Shown: positions 9,430 to 18,700, numbered from the stretch's first letter. The stretch is 64,000 bases of DNA from Microbacterium sp. MPKO10 (GCF_026107415.2 NZ_JAPCHX010000004.1:434001-498000); one strand, 5' to 3'. Notes: generated by a model from the sequence alone, not told the origin. Made by a program: numbers and translations.

Positions 9430-11202
9430 CTACTTGCAGCGGGCAACCTCAACCGGGGTCTCCCGCACCATGGGCGTGTGCCAGAATTCGAGTGGTGCGG
9501 CGTCAGCATCCGTCTTGCCTGACAGTGTGTAGCTGATCACCGTCTGCTGGCCGGGGTCTGTCGTGACCGAGATCTTCGCCACGTTACGACCCAAATGCTC
9601 GCCCTGGTAGTTCGGCTTCTTCGACTTTCCGTTCACCATGACATCGGTGATCGTCTGCCCGACGGGCGCATACAGCACAACGTCAGTGGCGATGCGGCCG
9701 TGGTCGTAGTAGGGGCCTTGAATGTACCCGGGCAGGTCGTCTGCCTTCGCGGGGTCGAGCACATTCGACAGGGTCACCGTCGTCGCGGTCGACGTGGCAT
9801 CGGCCGCGCACGACTGCTCGGCGCCGATGGCAACGTCCATGTAATAGTCCATCTTCGAACCCGTGGTGTCGTTGATGTACACACCGGCGACGTTCGTCTC
9901 GTCGTTGCTCTCGGGCAGCGTCCCGGCCACGCGCGTGTCAGCGAACAGCGCGTTCTCGGCCTCGTCAGAGCTTGAGTAGAGCAGGCGGCCCTGATCGATC
10001 ACGATCGTGAGCTGGCTGATGAGCTCCTTGATGTCGAGGTCGCCCTGCGTCAGTGCGTCGAAGATCGACCCTGCCGCGGCGGCGAAGAACAGGTCCTGCA
10101 CGTCCGGGTCTTCGTAGCGAAAGTAGGTTTCGTTCAACAGCAGCGATACCGCGTTGTCGGGCGTGAGTGTGTCACCGGTCTCGAGCTCGATGGGCCCCGT
10201 GGCCTTCAGCAGATAGCTCAGGGCGACGGGGTCGAGCGACACGACACCGTCGATCGGGGTGTCGCTGTACGTACCCCACCACGCGGTCGCGATATCGGCG
10301 GTGGTCGGGAAGTTCGGCGTCAGCGTCATGTCCATCATGTAGCGACCGATCTTGTCACCGTAGAGCTTCAGCGTCTCGTCATCGATGTCGGTGATGAGCT
10401 CGGGGCCACCGTTCGAGAAGTCGCGGCTCGATGCCTGGTCGGCGATCGTGATGGCGCCGTCTGTGACGTTGACAAGAAGAATGGATGCTGGGTTGCCACC
10501 GGTCCCCCGCGACTCTGCGTTGTTTTGGAAGAGCATGAGGTAGTTGCGCGGGCCGTCGGCACCGAGCGCGGCGGGCAGCACGTCCGTCGCCTGCTTCGCG
10601 GCACCCAGCAGGTCGGCGACCTCGTTCAGCTTGGGCTCAATCTTGTCCATGGCGGAGGTGATCTGGTCGACAAGGCCGTCCCGGTCGAGAGAGTCGAGGC
10701 GTTTTTGGGATGCTGTCGTGGTCTCCAGTGCGCCCGTCACCGTGTCGCCGAGCGCAGAGATCTGGTCAACGTCGATCCTGCCGTCGACCGGCTTGAGGTC
10801 ATCGAGCGAGAACTGCGAGAGCGGCTTGACGACCTTCGTTGCGAGAGCGTCCGCGACCTCTGCCGTGGTGCGCACGGCCACGAGGCTGTTTCCGAGCACG
10901 GGCACGCTTTCGCCGATGTCCCACAGGAAGCCGCCGGTGTCGCTGCGGGCCTGCTGGGTGTACTTCTCGAGGTCGGCCACGGAACTCTTGGCGGCTTCGA
11001 TGTCGCCCGAGGTCACGTGTTCTTGGATCGTCGAGACCAGAGGCAGCGCTTTGTTGAGGCTGTCGCGCACGGCGAGCGCCTGTTTCACAACGAGGAGACC
11101 GCAGATCGCGATGGCAACGAGCGCCAAGACGAGCACGCTGATGAGAGGAACCCACAGAACAGCCCGTTTATACAACGGCTTCGTCACGGCTCGGCTTCCC
11201 AC
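9430..11202 (-). CDS. DUF4012 domain-containing membrane-anchored protein
   Basis: A protein of about 590 residues with one N-terminal membrane helix (LWVPLISVLVLALVAIAICG) preceded by basic residues; the rest is presumably outside the membrane. A helical region of about 200 residues is followed by the DUF4012 core, seen in the conserved stretches NYLMLFQNNAESRGTGGNPA and VVSLDPVALSYLLKATGPIE. DUF4012 proteins are common in actinobacteria and often sit near exopolysaccharide genes; the biochemical function is unknown. The frame begins at an ATG at 11220, but GAGGAG lies four bases before an in-frame GTG at 11202, which I prefer. No polysaccharide genes are adjacent here. Confidence 0.85.
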   Translation of the reverse strand: MGSRAVTKPLYKRAVLWVPLISVLVLALVAIAICGLLVVKQALAVRDSLNKALPLVSTIQEHVTSGDIEAAKSSVADLEKYTQQARSDTGGFLWDIGESVPVLGNSLVAVRTTAEVADALATKVVKPLSQFSLDDLKPVDGRIDVDQISALGDTVTGALETTTASQKRLDSLDRDGLVDQITSAMDKIEPKLNEVADLLGAAKQATDVLPAALGADGPRNYLMLFQNNAESRGTGGNPASILLVNVTDGAITIADQASSRDFSNGGPELITDIDDETLKLYGDKIGRYMMDMTLTPNFPTTADIATAWWGTYSDTPIDGVVSLDPVALSYLLKATGPIELETGDTLTPDNAVSLLLNETYFRYEDPDVQDLFFAAAAGSIFDALTQGDLDIKELISQLTIVIDQGRLLYSSSDEAENALFADTRVAGTLPESNDETNVAGVYINDTTGSKMDYYMDVAIGAEQSCAADATSTATTVTLSNVLDPAKADDLPGYIQGPYYDHGRIATDVVLYAPVGQTITDVMVNGKSKKPNYQGEHLGRNVAKISVTTDPGQQTVISYTLSGKTDADAAPLEFWHTPMVRETPVEVARCK

Positions 11203-11425
11203 CGCTCTCCTCTTGTCCATGTGCTATGGCACCCTCAGACAGCATATGGGCTTCCTGCTGAGAGATTCTCAGCTGAGCGCGTACGTCCCGACTGCGGTAA
11301 CGCCCTGGTGCCCACTGGCGGCGACGTCCCCGTGTCAACGAGGAACAACCGAGTGTCACCCGGACCCCGCTGCCCGGGCCCTCCGCGCCATCCTCCGTTC
11401 GTGACGGTGTGGAAGAATAACGCCG

Positions 11426-12718
11426 ATGACTGACGAAAACTTCATTGACGTGATCGCTCTCGCGGTCGACGCAGACCCTGACAACCTCGCGTTGCGCGAG
11501 GACTTCATCACTCTCTTGCTGTCGGAAGACCCAGATCGCGCCGCTGAAGAAGTCGATGAGTTCGCCGCACGCGGCGGCGATGCCCAGAAGGTGGGGCTGC
11601 TGCGGGCGCGCACGATGGCTGCCCGCCTGCGTGGCCCGTCGGCCACCCCAGCGGAAAAACCGCCGCAGGCCGCACCACAATCGTCGCCATCGACACTTTC
11701 GACGCCCGAGCAGTCCGAAGCCGAGTCCGAGCAGGCGGATTCCGAGCACTCGAACTCGAGATACTCAGAATCCGAGCTGTCAGAAGCCACGCACTCCATT
11801 CGATTTGAACGGGAGCGTTCCACCGCGGGTTCCGTATGGGGAGCTGAACGCCCACGAGTGACGCTCAACGATGTCGCCGGGCTCGCTGATGTCAAGCAGC
11901 ACCTCGACCAGACATTCCTCGCCCCGCTGCGCAACCCCGAGATGGCGGCGGCATTCGGGCAGACCCCGGGCGGATCCCTCCTCATGTACGGCCCTCCCGG
12001 CTGCGGCAAGACCTTCATCGCTCGCGCGATCGCCGGCGATCTGGGGGCGAGCTTCATCCATGTGACTCTCGCCGACCTGCTCAGCAAATGGCTCGGCGAG
12101 AGCGAACGCGCAATTCAGAGCGTGTTCCGCGACGCTCGCGCCAGTTCGCCATGCGTGATCTTCTTCGACGAGTTCGACGCCCTCGGCGGGCGCCGTTCGT
12201 CGGGCGGCGGCAGTTCACAGGCCATGCGCTCGATCCTCACACAGCTGCTCGAAGAGCTTGACGGAGTGCGCAGCACCAACGACGGCGTGTACTTCCTCGC
12301 CGCGACGAACCGGCCGTGGGACATCGACGGGGCTTTACGTCGCCCCGGGCGCATCGACAAGACTGTGTTGGTGCTCCCACCGGATGCTGTGGCGCGCGCC
12401 GCCATGATTCAGATGGCGCTCGAGGGTAAGCCGGCCGACGACGTCGACGCTGTCGAGGTGGCGGCAGCGACGGATGGGTTCTCGGGTGCGGATCTGGCTC
12501 ATTTGACAACGACTGCTCTGCAGAAGGCGATGAGCGAGTCGATGAGTACAGGGAACCTCGTGCCCGTCACGACGGAGAGTCTGACGACGATCGCGAAAAC
12601 CATCACACCGTCGACGACGACCTGGTTCGATCAGGTCGCACCGGTGCTTGAGTACGGTGTCGACGACGGCACATTTGACCAACTACGGGCCTATCGAGTC
12701 GCGCGGGGGATGCGATGA
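11426..12718 (+). CDS. AAA+ ATPase (Cdc48/spastin-like single-domain) with acidic N-terminal region
   Basis: A 430-residue soluble AAA+ ATPase. Residues 1-65 are helical, residues 65-130 are a low-complexity Ser/Glu/Pro-rich linker, and the AAA domain starts with VTLNDVAGLADVK. It has Walker A GPPGCGKT near residue 190, the pore-type loop KWLGESERAI, Walker B VIFFDEFDALGG near residue 245, the sensor ATNRP and arginine fingers in RRPGRID. A helical lid with GFSGADLAHL follows. This is the classic AAA clade of Cdc48/FtsH/spastin, but it lacks a protease or membrane helix. Its stop overlaps the start of a TPR protein gene (ATGA), indicating coupled synthesis. A chaperone or remodelling role with the TPR partner as adaptor is inference. 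Confidence 0.92.
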   Translation: MTDENFIDVIALAVDADPDNLALREDFITLLLSEDPDRAAEEVDEFAARGGDAQKVGLLRARTMAARLRGPSATPAEKPPQAAPQSSPSTLSTPEQSEAESEQADSEHSNSRYSESELSEATHSIRFERERSTAGSVWGAERPRVTLNDVAGLADVKQHLDQTFLAPLRNPEMAAAFGQTPGGSLLMYGPPGCGKTFIARAIAGDLGASFIHVTLADLLSKWLGESERAIQSVFRDARASSPCVIFFDEFDALGGRRSSGGGSSQAMRSILTQLLEELDGVRSTNDGVYFLAATNRPWDIDGALRRPGRIDKTVLVLPPDAVARAAMIQMALEGKPADDVDAVEVAAATDGFSGADLAHLTTTALQKAMSESMSTGNLVPVTTESLTTIAKTITPSTTTWFDQVAPVLEYGVDDGTFDQLRAYRVARGMR

Positions 12719-13980
12719 ACAACGAGACGACATACATCGACCGCGACCGCGAGCTCGCATGGGACCTGTTCGAGGCGCAGCCGACGAACCCGAAGATCGA
12801 AGAGCTCGCGTACCGGGTGCTCGCTGATCAGCCCTGGCGTACCGGCATGGTGATCCTCCTCGCCGACCACTACAGCGCCCTGCGCCGTGTCGACGATGCC
12901 CGCGAGAAATACGAAGAGGTGATGGGGCGGCGTGACCAGTACTTCGCGAACGCCGCTGCCGCGCTGCGCGACCTCGAGCTCAGCGCGCGAAACCAGGCCC
13001 GGGCGCTCGAACTCGCGATCCTCGCCGTCGAAGAGGACCCTGAGCTCTGGTTCAACCACATGCAGCTCGGCCACGCGATGGCTGTCTGCGGCGACTTCGA
13101 GGCCGGCTGGGGCCTCATGGACGACGCTGTCGCCATGTGCGGCCGGACGATGCCCGACATGCTGGGAACGGCGCTCGCGGCGCAGATCACGCGTCTTGCC
13201 GAGGGTTTTGCTCCGCCAGAGCGGCAGATTCCAATTGCGCAGGCGGCGATGGAAGCTGATCCCGCGAACGTGTGGGCGGCCGAGATGCTCGGCTGGTCGT
13301 ACCTGCTTCAGTATCGCTTTGACGATGCCGAAGATCTTGCTCGGCGGTTGCTCCGTGAAGACCCGCAGAACGAGCTGATGCAGACTCTGCTCGGCTTGAC
13401 CCGCAAGTTCCGTACGATCGTGCATGAGAACGAGCTGCCTCCTGAGAAGGTGCGGGCAGCCGGACTCATCGAGTCGGCGTGGCGGCAGCAGAACGACTTG
13501 GAGCGCGGCCTCGACCTCGAGTCCGCTCTCGTCGCTCTCGACAGGGTGACTCCGGATGCTGTGCGCGAGACGCTCCGCGAACCGGCCGACCCGGATGAAA
13601 CCGCGAACCTGACCCGCCCGCTTCGGACCATCACGCGGTGGCATGACGGGCAGGCTCCCGGAACCGGTGCGGTGTGGGGTCTCGACGAGCCTTTCCGGTT
13701 TATGACTGCAGGCGAGCTGAACGAGCTCGACGCCGCGATTGACGCTGACCTTGCGGCTTTTCCGGAGTGGCCGGAGGACGAGATGTGGGATCAGGTCATG
13801 ACGGACGACCGCGGTGCGTATCTTGCGATTGTCGCCTACGGCCGGCTCGTCCGACGCTCACGAGGCGAGGAAGACGTCGTGATTGCCGACAGCCTGGCCG
13901 ACTGGGTGTGGGACCGTGTTGCGGCGTTCGGAGGCCGCGACCCGCGGCCCAAGCGTCCGGCCTTCGTCTCACACGTCTAA
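12715..13980 (+). CDS. Tetratricopeptide-repeat protein paired with AAA+ ATPase
   Basis: A soluble, acidic 421-residue protein starting within the stop codon of the AAA+ gene. The first 250 residues are helical pairs with TPR-like character (for example RRVDDAREKYEEVMGRRDQY, LWFNHMQLGHAMAVCGDFEA, NVWAAEMLGWSYLLQYRFDD). The C-terminal part, rich in Trp and acidic residues, matches nothing I recognise. There is no signal peptide or membrane helix. The tight overlap suggests that it is the dedicated partner or substrate adaptor of the ATPase. The gene ends just before a strong hairpin at 14038, which likely terminates the two-gene operon. Confidence 0.85.
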   Translation: MNNETTYIDRDRELAWDLFEAQPTNPKIEELAYRVLADQPWRTGMVILLADHYSALRRVDDAREKYEEVMGRRDQYFANAAAALRDLELSARNQARALELAILAVEEDPELWFNHMQLGHAMAVCGDFEAGWGLMDDAVAMCGRTMPDMLGTALAAQITRLAEGFAPPERQIPIAQAAMEADPANVWAAEMLGWSYLLQYRFDDAEDLARRLLREDPQNELMQTLLGLTRKFRTIVHENELPPEKVRAAGLIESAWRQQNDLERGLDLESALVALDRVTPDAVRETLREPADPDETANLTRPLRTITRWHDGQAPGTGAVWGLDEPFRFMTAGELNELDAAIDADLAAFPEWPEDEMWDQVMTDDRGAYLAIVAYGRLVRRSRGEEDVVIADSLADWVWDRVAAFGGRDPRPKRPAFVSHV

Positions 13981-14037
13981 GAACAGCATCGACCGCACCA
14001 TCGCGTCGATACGTCGGCCGCGTGCGCAGGAGCAGTC

Positions 14038-14070
14038 GTGGGCCGACCCCGCATAGACGGGTCGGCCCAC
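14038..14070 (+). terminator. 12-bp stem-loop downstream of the AAA+/TPR operon
   Basis: GTGGGCCGACCC (14038-14049) and GGGTCGGCCCAC (14059-14070) form a perfect 12-bp stem with a 9-base loop, 58 bases after the TPR stop. No T-run follows, as is common for actinobacterial terminators. It would end transcription from the TPR side and could also stop minus-strand transcripts. Confidence 0.65.
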
Positions 14071-14110
14071 GGAGTAGTCCATCGCCAGGGGACGATTCAA
14101 TGCATCTGCA

Positions 14111-14752
14111 TCATGTGTGTTTGACCCAGTACGACGGCGTTCCCTGCTGAGAGTTATTGTCTGTATAGCGGTCGCCTTCGAGCACACTCGTGATGGCGGC
14201 CCGAGGCACGACATGCACGGGAGAACTAGGTGGATTTTCGGCTGTCGAGAAGTTCAGCCACAGAGGTACCGTCGCTCCGGGTTCCAGAGCCCCGGGGCGA
14301 TTCACCACAGCCCGAAAACGCTCACCACCCTCGAGCCAAAATCACACGCCCCCACCAAAGCCGCTCGGTGGATTCTGGCTAAGCAGTGGCGTCGACAGCG
14401 CCGCTGTATCAGGCGATGCAGGCGAAGCATCCGCCCTGACGCCCTCCAAACGAGTAAATGTACTGAAAGCTGGTTCCGAAGTGGCGGCGGGGAAAGTACC
14501 GATAGGAGTAAGTATCAACGGTTCGTTGCTTGATGCCTGCAAGCTAGGCACCGCATCGCCAATGGCTCTCTCTGGTCGGGGCAATCCCTGCTCAGAACAG
14601 TTGCAGTTCGCGCTCCAGCTCGACCGTTATCCAACAGGCCATGACAAGCGCACGTTGAAGTAGTCAACGACGTTACGAGCCCACTCGCGCCATAAGCGGT
14701 TCAGCGCGGCCAGTGCTTGCCACGGCAAATGCCCGTGAAATCTCGGTCGGCA
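14111..14752 (-). pseudogene. Possible decayed reading frame with two in-frame stops
   Basis: The 960-base stretch 13981-14941 has no intact gene. On the minus strand one reading frame gives three open segments in series: 14752-14630 (41 codons, including LNRLWREWARNVVDYFNVRL), a TAA at 14629-14627, 14626-14345 (94 codons), a TGA at 14344-14342, and 14341-14114 (76 codons, including VPLWLNFSTAENPPSSP) before the final stop. The segments have protein-like composition and stay in the same frame, which suggests nonsense decay of one gene. I do not recognise the family. A plus-strand frame at 14190-14663 overlaps it but looks less protein-like. The call is tentative. Confidence 0.35.
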
Positions 14753-14941
14753 CTAATGGCTAATGCCTCAGTCTCCTATGCCGCCGGGCAGGCACGAGCG
14801 CGACCGTCTGCGAAACGATTCGCGCCCCGTTTGCTCTTCTAGACACAAAAGCAGACTTCTGCGCGATTCGTGAAGCTGGGGCCGCACCAGCGACCCCAGC
14901 TCCGCGTCACGGTGGATGTGAGCACCTACACAGCAGGGCGA

Positions 14942-15904
14942 CTAAGCAACGTAATCTCCGATGAGCGCTTTGTCGTGCTTGTACGGTGCGTCGAGTGCGT
15001 GAGCATCAATGCCCAGCCCTTCCGATACTGCACGAATCTGGTCGCCGTGGTCCTCGGCGATTTGCATGGCTTCAAGATTCTCGCGCAGTCGTTCCGGGCG
15101 CGTCGCCCCAAACAAGACTGATGCCACCTGTGGGTTTGTGAGGCACCACGCAAGCGAAAATTGTGCTGGGGTGATGTCGAGCTTGCGCGCTGCTTCGGCG
15201 ATCTTTGGCACCATGTTCTTTATCTGTTCCCGTATGCCGCCAACGTCGATACCAATGTGTCGCTCGGGCTTGAGAATGCCGGCGAGGATTCCACCTTCCA
15301 TCGTGTCTGAAGCGTGAATGCTCATACCTGTCTGCTCAATCACTTGGCGGTACTGTTCCTCGACGACGTTGCGTCGCACGAGAGAGTACTTCAGCTGCGC
15401 GAGCACGGGTCCTGCGAGTCCGTGCGACGACGCATATTCATACGCGGTCAGAAGGTCTTCAGGTACCCAGTTGAGTGCACCCCAGCTCCGGGCGCGTCCG
15501 CTGCCCACAACTGCCGAGATCTCATCGACGAGCTTCTCGACGCTCATTCCGGGGCGCGGATGCTCAATGATAAGGGTGTCTACGTACTCTTCGTCGATTC
15601 GGCGGAGCATTCGATCTGTTTGATCGCTCAACGATTCTTCAGGATATCCGAAGTACCAGAGCTTCTCAGCAAGCTGATAGTCAGTACGCTTCACACCGGT
15701 TTCACGAATGAGGCGGCTGAAGATCATCTCGGTGTGAGGTGAGTTCCGGTAGTAGGCAACGTCGAAGAATGTAATGCCTCTGTCGAGTGCTGTGCGGACA
15801 AGTTCGGTGCCAGCTTCGAAGCTAAGTCGTGAGTACGTGTACCAAGACCCGAGAGAGAGGCGGGAAACTTCTACTTCGCTGGTTCCGAGTCGTGCAGTAT
15901 TCAT
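14942..15904 (-). CDS. Aldo/keto reductase
   Basis: A 320-residue NAD(P)H-dependent (beta/alpha)8-barrel oxidoreductase. The catalytic tetrad is visible as Asp and Tyr in FFDVAYYRNS, Lys in LAEKLWYFG and His in LIIEHPRPG. The C-terminal cofactor region appears as SVLFGATRPERLRENLEA. The sequence places it near the voltage-gated K-channel beta / YdhF-like group, which reduces small carbonyl compounds. It is the last gene of a minus-strand unit with an amino-acid-type ABC importer, starting 14 bases after the ATPase stop with AGGAG upstream. It therefore probably processes the imported compound. The substrate cannot be deduced. Confidence 0.92.
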   Translation of the reverse strand: MNTARLGTSEVEVSRLSLGSWYTYSRLSFEAGTELVRTALDRGITFFDVAYYRNSPHTEMIFSRLIRETGVKRTDYQLAEKLWYFGYPEESLSDQTDRMLRRIDEEYVDTLIIEHPRPGMSVEKLVDEISAVVGSGRARSWGALNWVPEDLLTAYEYASSHGLAGPVLAQLKYSLVRRNVVEEQYRQVIEQTGMSIHASDTMEGGILAGILKPERHIGIDVGGIREQIKNMVPKIAEAARKLDITPAQFSLAWCLTNPQVASVLFGATRPERLRENLEAMQIAEDHGDQIRAVSEGLGIDAHALDAPYKHDKALIGDYVA

Positions 15905-15918
15905 ATGCTGTTCTTCTC

Positions 15919-16698
15919 CTATTTCTGTTGGGCTGCGTGTAGTTTTGCGACGAATCGTTCTGTTCGTTCTGATTGCGGCGCGAGGAAGATTTGCTGCGGG
16001 GCGCCAGCTTCGACGACCTGGCCCTGATCCATGACCACAACTGTGTCGGACATCTCTTGTGCAAGATTCATTTCGTGCGTAACGATCGCCATCGTCATCC
16101 CGTCAGCTGCCAGGCCACGGATCACATCAAGCACCTCGTTCACCAGTTCCGGATCAAGTGCGCTGGTGGGCTCGTCGAAGAGCATGATCTCTGGCCGCAG
16201 TGCGAGCGCCCGAGCTATTGCTACGCGTTGCTGTTGTCCTCCTGATAACTCGGCAGGATAGTGATTCGCATGCGAAGCAAGCCCGACGCGCCCCAGTTCC
16301 GCGCGGGCGAGCTCACTAGCCTCAGTCTTGGGCATATGCCGCACCTGTGTCGGCCCTTCCAACACATTTTCGAGTGCAGTCATGTGCGGAAAGAGGTTGA
16401 AGTGCTGGAACACCATGCCAAAAGCACGTCGCTGCCGAACAATGTCACGCTCACGTAACCGCATAAGCTTGCCCTTTACCGTCTCGATGCCGAGCAGTTC
16501 TCCGTTGTGGCGGATCTCGCCGCCGTCAACCTCCTCAAGTTGATTGAGGCAGCGCAGAAGTGTCGATTTGCCCGAGCCGGACGGGCCGATGACACTGAGA
16601 ACCTCCCCGCGACGGAGGGTGAGATCGACACCTCTCAGCACTGCAACATCGTGGAATTTCTTAATCAATCCGCGTACCGTGACGACTGGTTCGTTCAT
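15919..16698 (-). CDS. Polar amino acid-type ABC transporter ATP-binding protein (GlnQ-like)
   Basis: A 259-residue cytoplasmic ATPase. It shows Walker A GPSGSGKST, the Q-loop FGMVFQHFNLFPHMTALENV (a hallmark of the GlnQ/HisP family), signature LSGGQQQR, Walker B IMLFDEPTSALDPELV and the H-loop AIVTHEM. It overlaps the permease stop by 4 bases and is followed by the aldo/keto reductase. Together with the permease and the lipoprotein it forms a complete importer, with the single permease probably acting as a homodimer. The family takes up amino acids, opines or related small molecules. Confidence 0.95.
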   Translation of the reverse strand: MNEPVVTVRGLIKKFHDVAVLRGVDLTLRRGEVLSVIGPSGSGKSTLLRCLNQLEEVDGGEIRHNGELLGIETVKGKLMRLRERDIVRQRRAFGMVFQHFNLFPHMTALENVLEGPTQVRHMPKTEASELARAELGRVGLASHANHYPAELSGGQQQRVAIARALALRPEIMLFDEPTSALDPELVNEVLDVIRGLAADGMTMAIVTHEMNLAQEMSDTVVVMDQGQVVEAGAPQQIFLAPQSERTERFVAKLHAAQQK

Positions 16699-17603
16699 GC
16701 GGGCTCCTCCAAAGACTGAACTTTGCTGCGACGTACGAAACCTCGCGAAAAGTGTTTCTCGAGTGCGCTTTGACCGAGCATCGCGATACTCGTGAGAAAC
16801 AAGTACCAGAGGCAGGCCACGAGCAGCATCGGGATAGTTTGGTATGTACGTCCATACACGAGCTGGACCGAGGTAAGCAGTTCCGTAAAGCCGATCACCG
16901 AAACGAGCGAGGTGTTCTTGAACAGTGTGATGAGTTCATTGCTCAACGGTGGGATGATCACGCGGATAGCCTGCGGCATGATGATTCGGCGCATTGACTG
17001 TGCCCGCGTCATACCGATCGCTCCACCTGCCTCATGCTGACCCTTTGAGACCGAGAGAATGCCACCTCGGTAAATTTCGCCAACGTGTGCCGCTTGGATG
17101 AGGGTGAGTCCGATGAGCGCTGCGGTGAATTTAGTGATCACATCATTCGTTTTCACGCTTATAAGGGTGACGTCAGTGTATGGAATACCGAGAGTTAGCT
17201 CAGGCACGAGGGCACCGAGGAAGAATACGAACAGGAGCACCACGAGAGCCGGAATTGCGCGCATAAGCCAAACGAAAACGGTTCCGGCCGCCCGAAGGGC
17301 GGGGTTCTCTGACATTCGCAGTACAGCGACGACCCCGCCGGCGATCAGCCCGCATACCGCCGACAGCACGGTCAACCAGATCGTATAGAAGACTCCGCTC
17401 AGGATCTCGGGGTCGAAGATGTATGCCCCGACAACGTTCCACTGCCATCCAGGGGTGGTAACCATGAAGTCTATTGCCCCGGCGACCACGATGACCCCGA
17501 CGATGCCCCAGATCCACCAGGACAGGCGCCGACGACCAATGTGCGGAGTAGTTAGTTCGGTGCTCGGCAAAGTGGGGCGTTGAGCGTCAGTGACCCTAGT
17601 CAT
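16695..17603 (-). CDS. Polar amino acid-type ABC transporter permease
   Basis: A membrane permease of 302 residues from an ATG at 17603 that shares one base with the stop of the upstream lipoprotein gene (TGATG). An N-terminal helix (WWIWGIVGVIVVAGAIDFMV) is followed by the HisM-type permease core. That core includes MSENPALRAAGTVFVWLMRA and, near the C-terminus, the ATPase-contact loop GGAIGMTRAQSMRRIIMPQA. The ELITLFKNTSLVSVIG stretch is typical of glutamine/opine-type permeases. In-frame codons extend to 17660 but lie inside the lipoprotein gene, so I did not use them. Confidence 0.94.
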   Translation of the reverse strand: MTRVTDAQRPTLPSTELTTPHIGRRRLSWWIWGIVGVIVVAGAIDFMVTTPGWQWNVVGAYIFDPEILSGVFYTIWLTVLSAVCGLIAGGVVAVLRMSENPALRAAGTVFVWLMRAIPALVVLLFVFFLGALVPELTLGIPYTDVTLISVKTNDVITKFTAALIGLTLIQAAHVGEIYRGGILSVSKGQHEAGGAIGMTRAQSMRRIIMPQAIRVIIPPLSNELITLFKNTSLVSVIGFTELLTSVQLVYGRTYQTIPMLLVACLWYLFLTSIAMLGQSALEKHFSRGFVRRSKVQSLEEPA

Positions 17604-18538
17604 CAGTACTCCGACCCGTTGATCTCTATGGCGTCGAGAGCGAGGTTCTCGCTCCCCCAAAGTTCGAGAATTTCTTGATATGTACCGTCGTCGACCATGC
17701 TTTGTAGCGATGCGTGGACAGCTTTGGCCATTTCTGGTCGATCAGCGGCGATCGCGACACCATACGGGGCATACCACATAAGGTCACCGACGAGCTCGAA
17801 CTGTCCCGGTGTCTGGGCAAGGAGAACGTTGATCGGAGAGATGTCGGACCAAGCAACCTCTGCCTGTTGCGACTGCACCGCGAGCACTGCGGCCTGCACT
17901 GTATCGTACGGCTGCACATCGATCGGGTCCTCGCCTGCATCAACGCATTTGTCGTTCTCTTCTTCGGCCCGTGTCTGCTGAATCGAGCTGATTGTGACCG
18001 CGAGCGAATGCCCGCACAGGTCGTCGACGCCCGTAATATCGCTCGGAGCCTGGGCATTGCCGAGCAATGCCGTGCCGCCTTTTAGGATGTCCACGAACGA
18101 AGCGGTCTCGCGGCGTTCTGCAAAGTCCCCAGATGCTAACGCCGCGTCGTAACGTCCGGACTCGACGCCGGGCATGACGCCCCCGCCCGAGACTTGCTCG
18201 ATCTGCAGTTCAAGTCCCAACCGGTGTGTGTACTCTGCGGTGATATCAGCGACGAGTCCGATGATCGAATCGCCGCCTTCGGGTAGAAACTGAAGAGGCG
18301 CGACTTGTCCCGACCCAGCGGCGATCCAAGTGCCATCCTCTTCTTCAGGCACAAGGTCCTTGAACTCGCCGAACTCTCCAGTTGGTTGTCGGATCTCTGT
18401 AGGAAGTGCTTGTCCTTCGGTACCGCCTGCAACGTCATCGCCGGTTTCGTCGCTCCCGGCCGTGGATGAGCAACCGGCGAGTGCTAGTGCGGCCGTGGCC
18501 GCAAATGCTGCGATCTTCACTGATCTGTTGAAAGTCAT
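17603..18538 (-). CDS. ABC transporter substrate-binding lipoprotein (family 3)
   Basis: An extracellular solute-binding lipoprotein of about 311 residues. Translation most likely starts at the ATG at 18538, which has AAGGAG seven bases upstream. This gives a standard signal MTFNRSVKIAAFAATAAL with lipobox LAGC. The mature part has the family-3 (polar amino acid) fold elements, such as GLVADITAEYTHRLGLELQI, SGRYDAALASGDFAERRE and a C-terminal ASLQSMVDDGTYQEILELWG. A Gly/Asp-rich linker follows the lipid anchor. It is the first gene of the importer operon, read away from a MarR regulator across an AT-rich promoter. The ligand is unknown. Confidence 0.93.
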   Translation of the reverse strand: MTFNRSVKIAAFAATAALALAGCSSTAGSDETGDDVAGGTEGQALPTEIRQPTGEFGEFKDLVPEEEDGTWIAAGSGQVAPLQFLPEGGDSIIGLVADITAEYTHRLGLELQIEQVSGGGVMPGVESGRYDAALASGDFAERRETASFVDILKGGTALLGNAQAPSDITGVDDLCGHSLAVTISSIQQTRAEEENDKCVDAGEDPIDVQPYDTVQAAVLAVQSQQAEVAWSDISPINVLLAQTPGQFELVGDLMWYAPYGVAIAADRPEMAKAVHASLQSMVDDGTYQEILELWGSENLALDAIEINGSEY

Positions 18539-18574
18539 CGGGTTCTCCTTTGCAGCCCTAATAAGACAATTCAA

Positions 18575-18603
18575 AGTATTCAAGGCTTTGACTATTTAGT
18601 CAA
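18575..18603 (-). promoter_or_regulatory. Importer operon promoter with palindromic MarR-type operator
   Basis: On the minus strand TTGACT (18603-18598), a 17-base spacer and AATACT (18580-18575) make a good sigma-70-type promoter for the lipoprotein-permease-ATPase-AKR operon. The -35 box forms one arm of the perfect palindrome TTGACTATTTAGTCAA (18588-18603). Its location, in the gap next to the divergent MarR gene, makes it a likely MarR binding site. Binding there would block RNA polymerase. Confidence 0.6.
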
Positions 18604-18700
18604 GCATTTGTTTTGTTATGATTATTTCAGTTTCAGCCCGCCTAACGGCGCCGACTGCCTCCCGATGTACGATCAGGGGGAATCCGAGAAGGGTGACGGC

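Noticed and set aside
14190-14663. 157-codon plus-strand frame in the gene-poor region
   Set aside because: It has no ribosome site or recognisable domain, and the opposite strand shows a more protein-like, though broken, frame.
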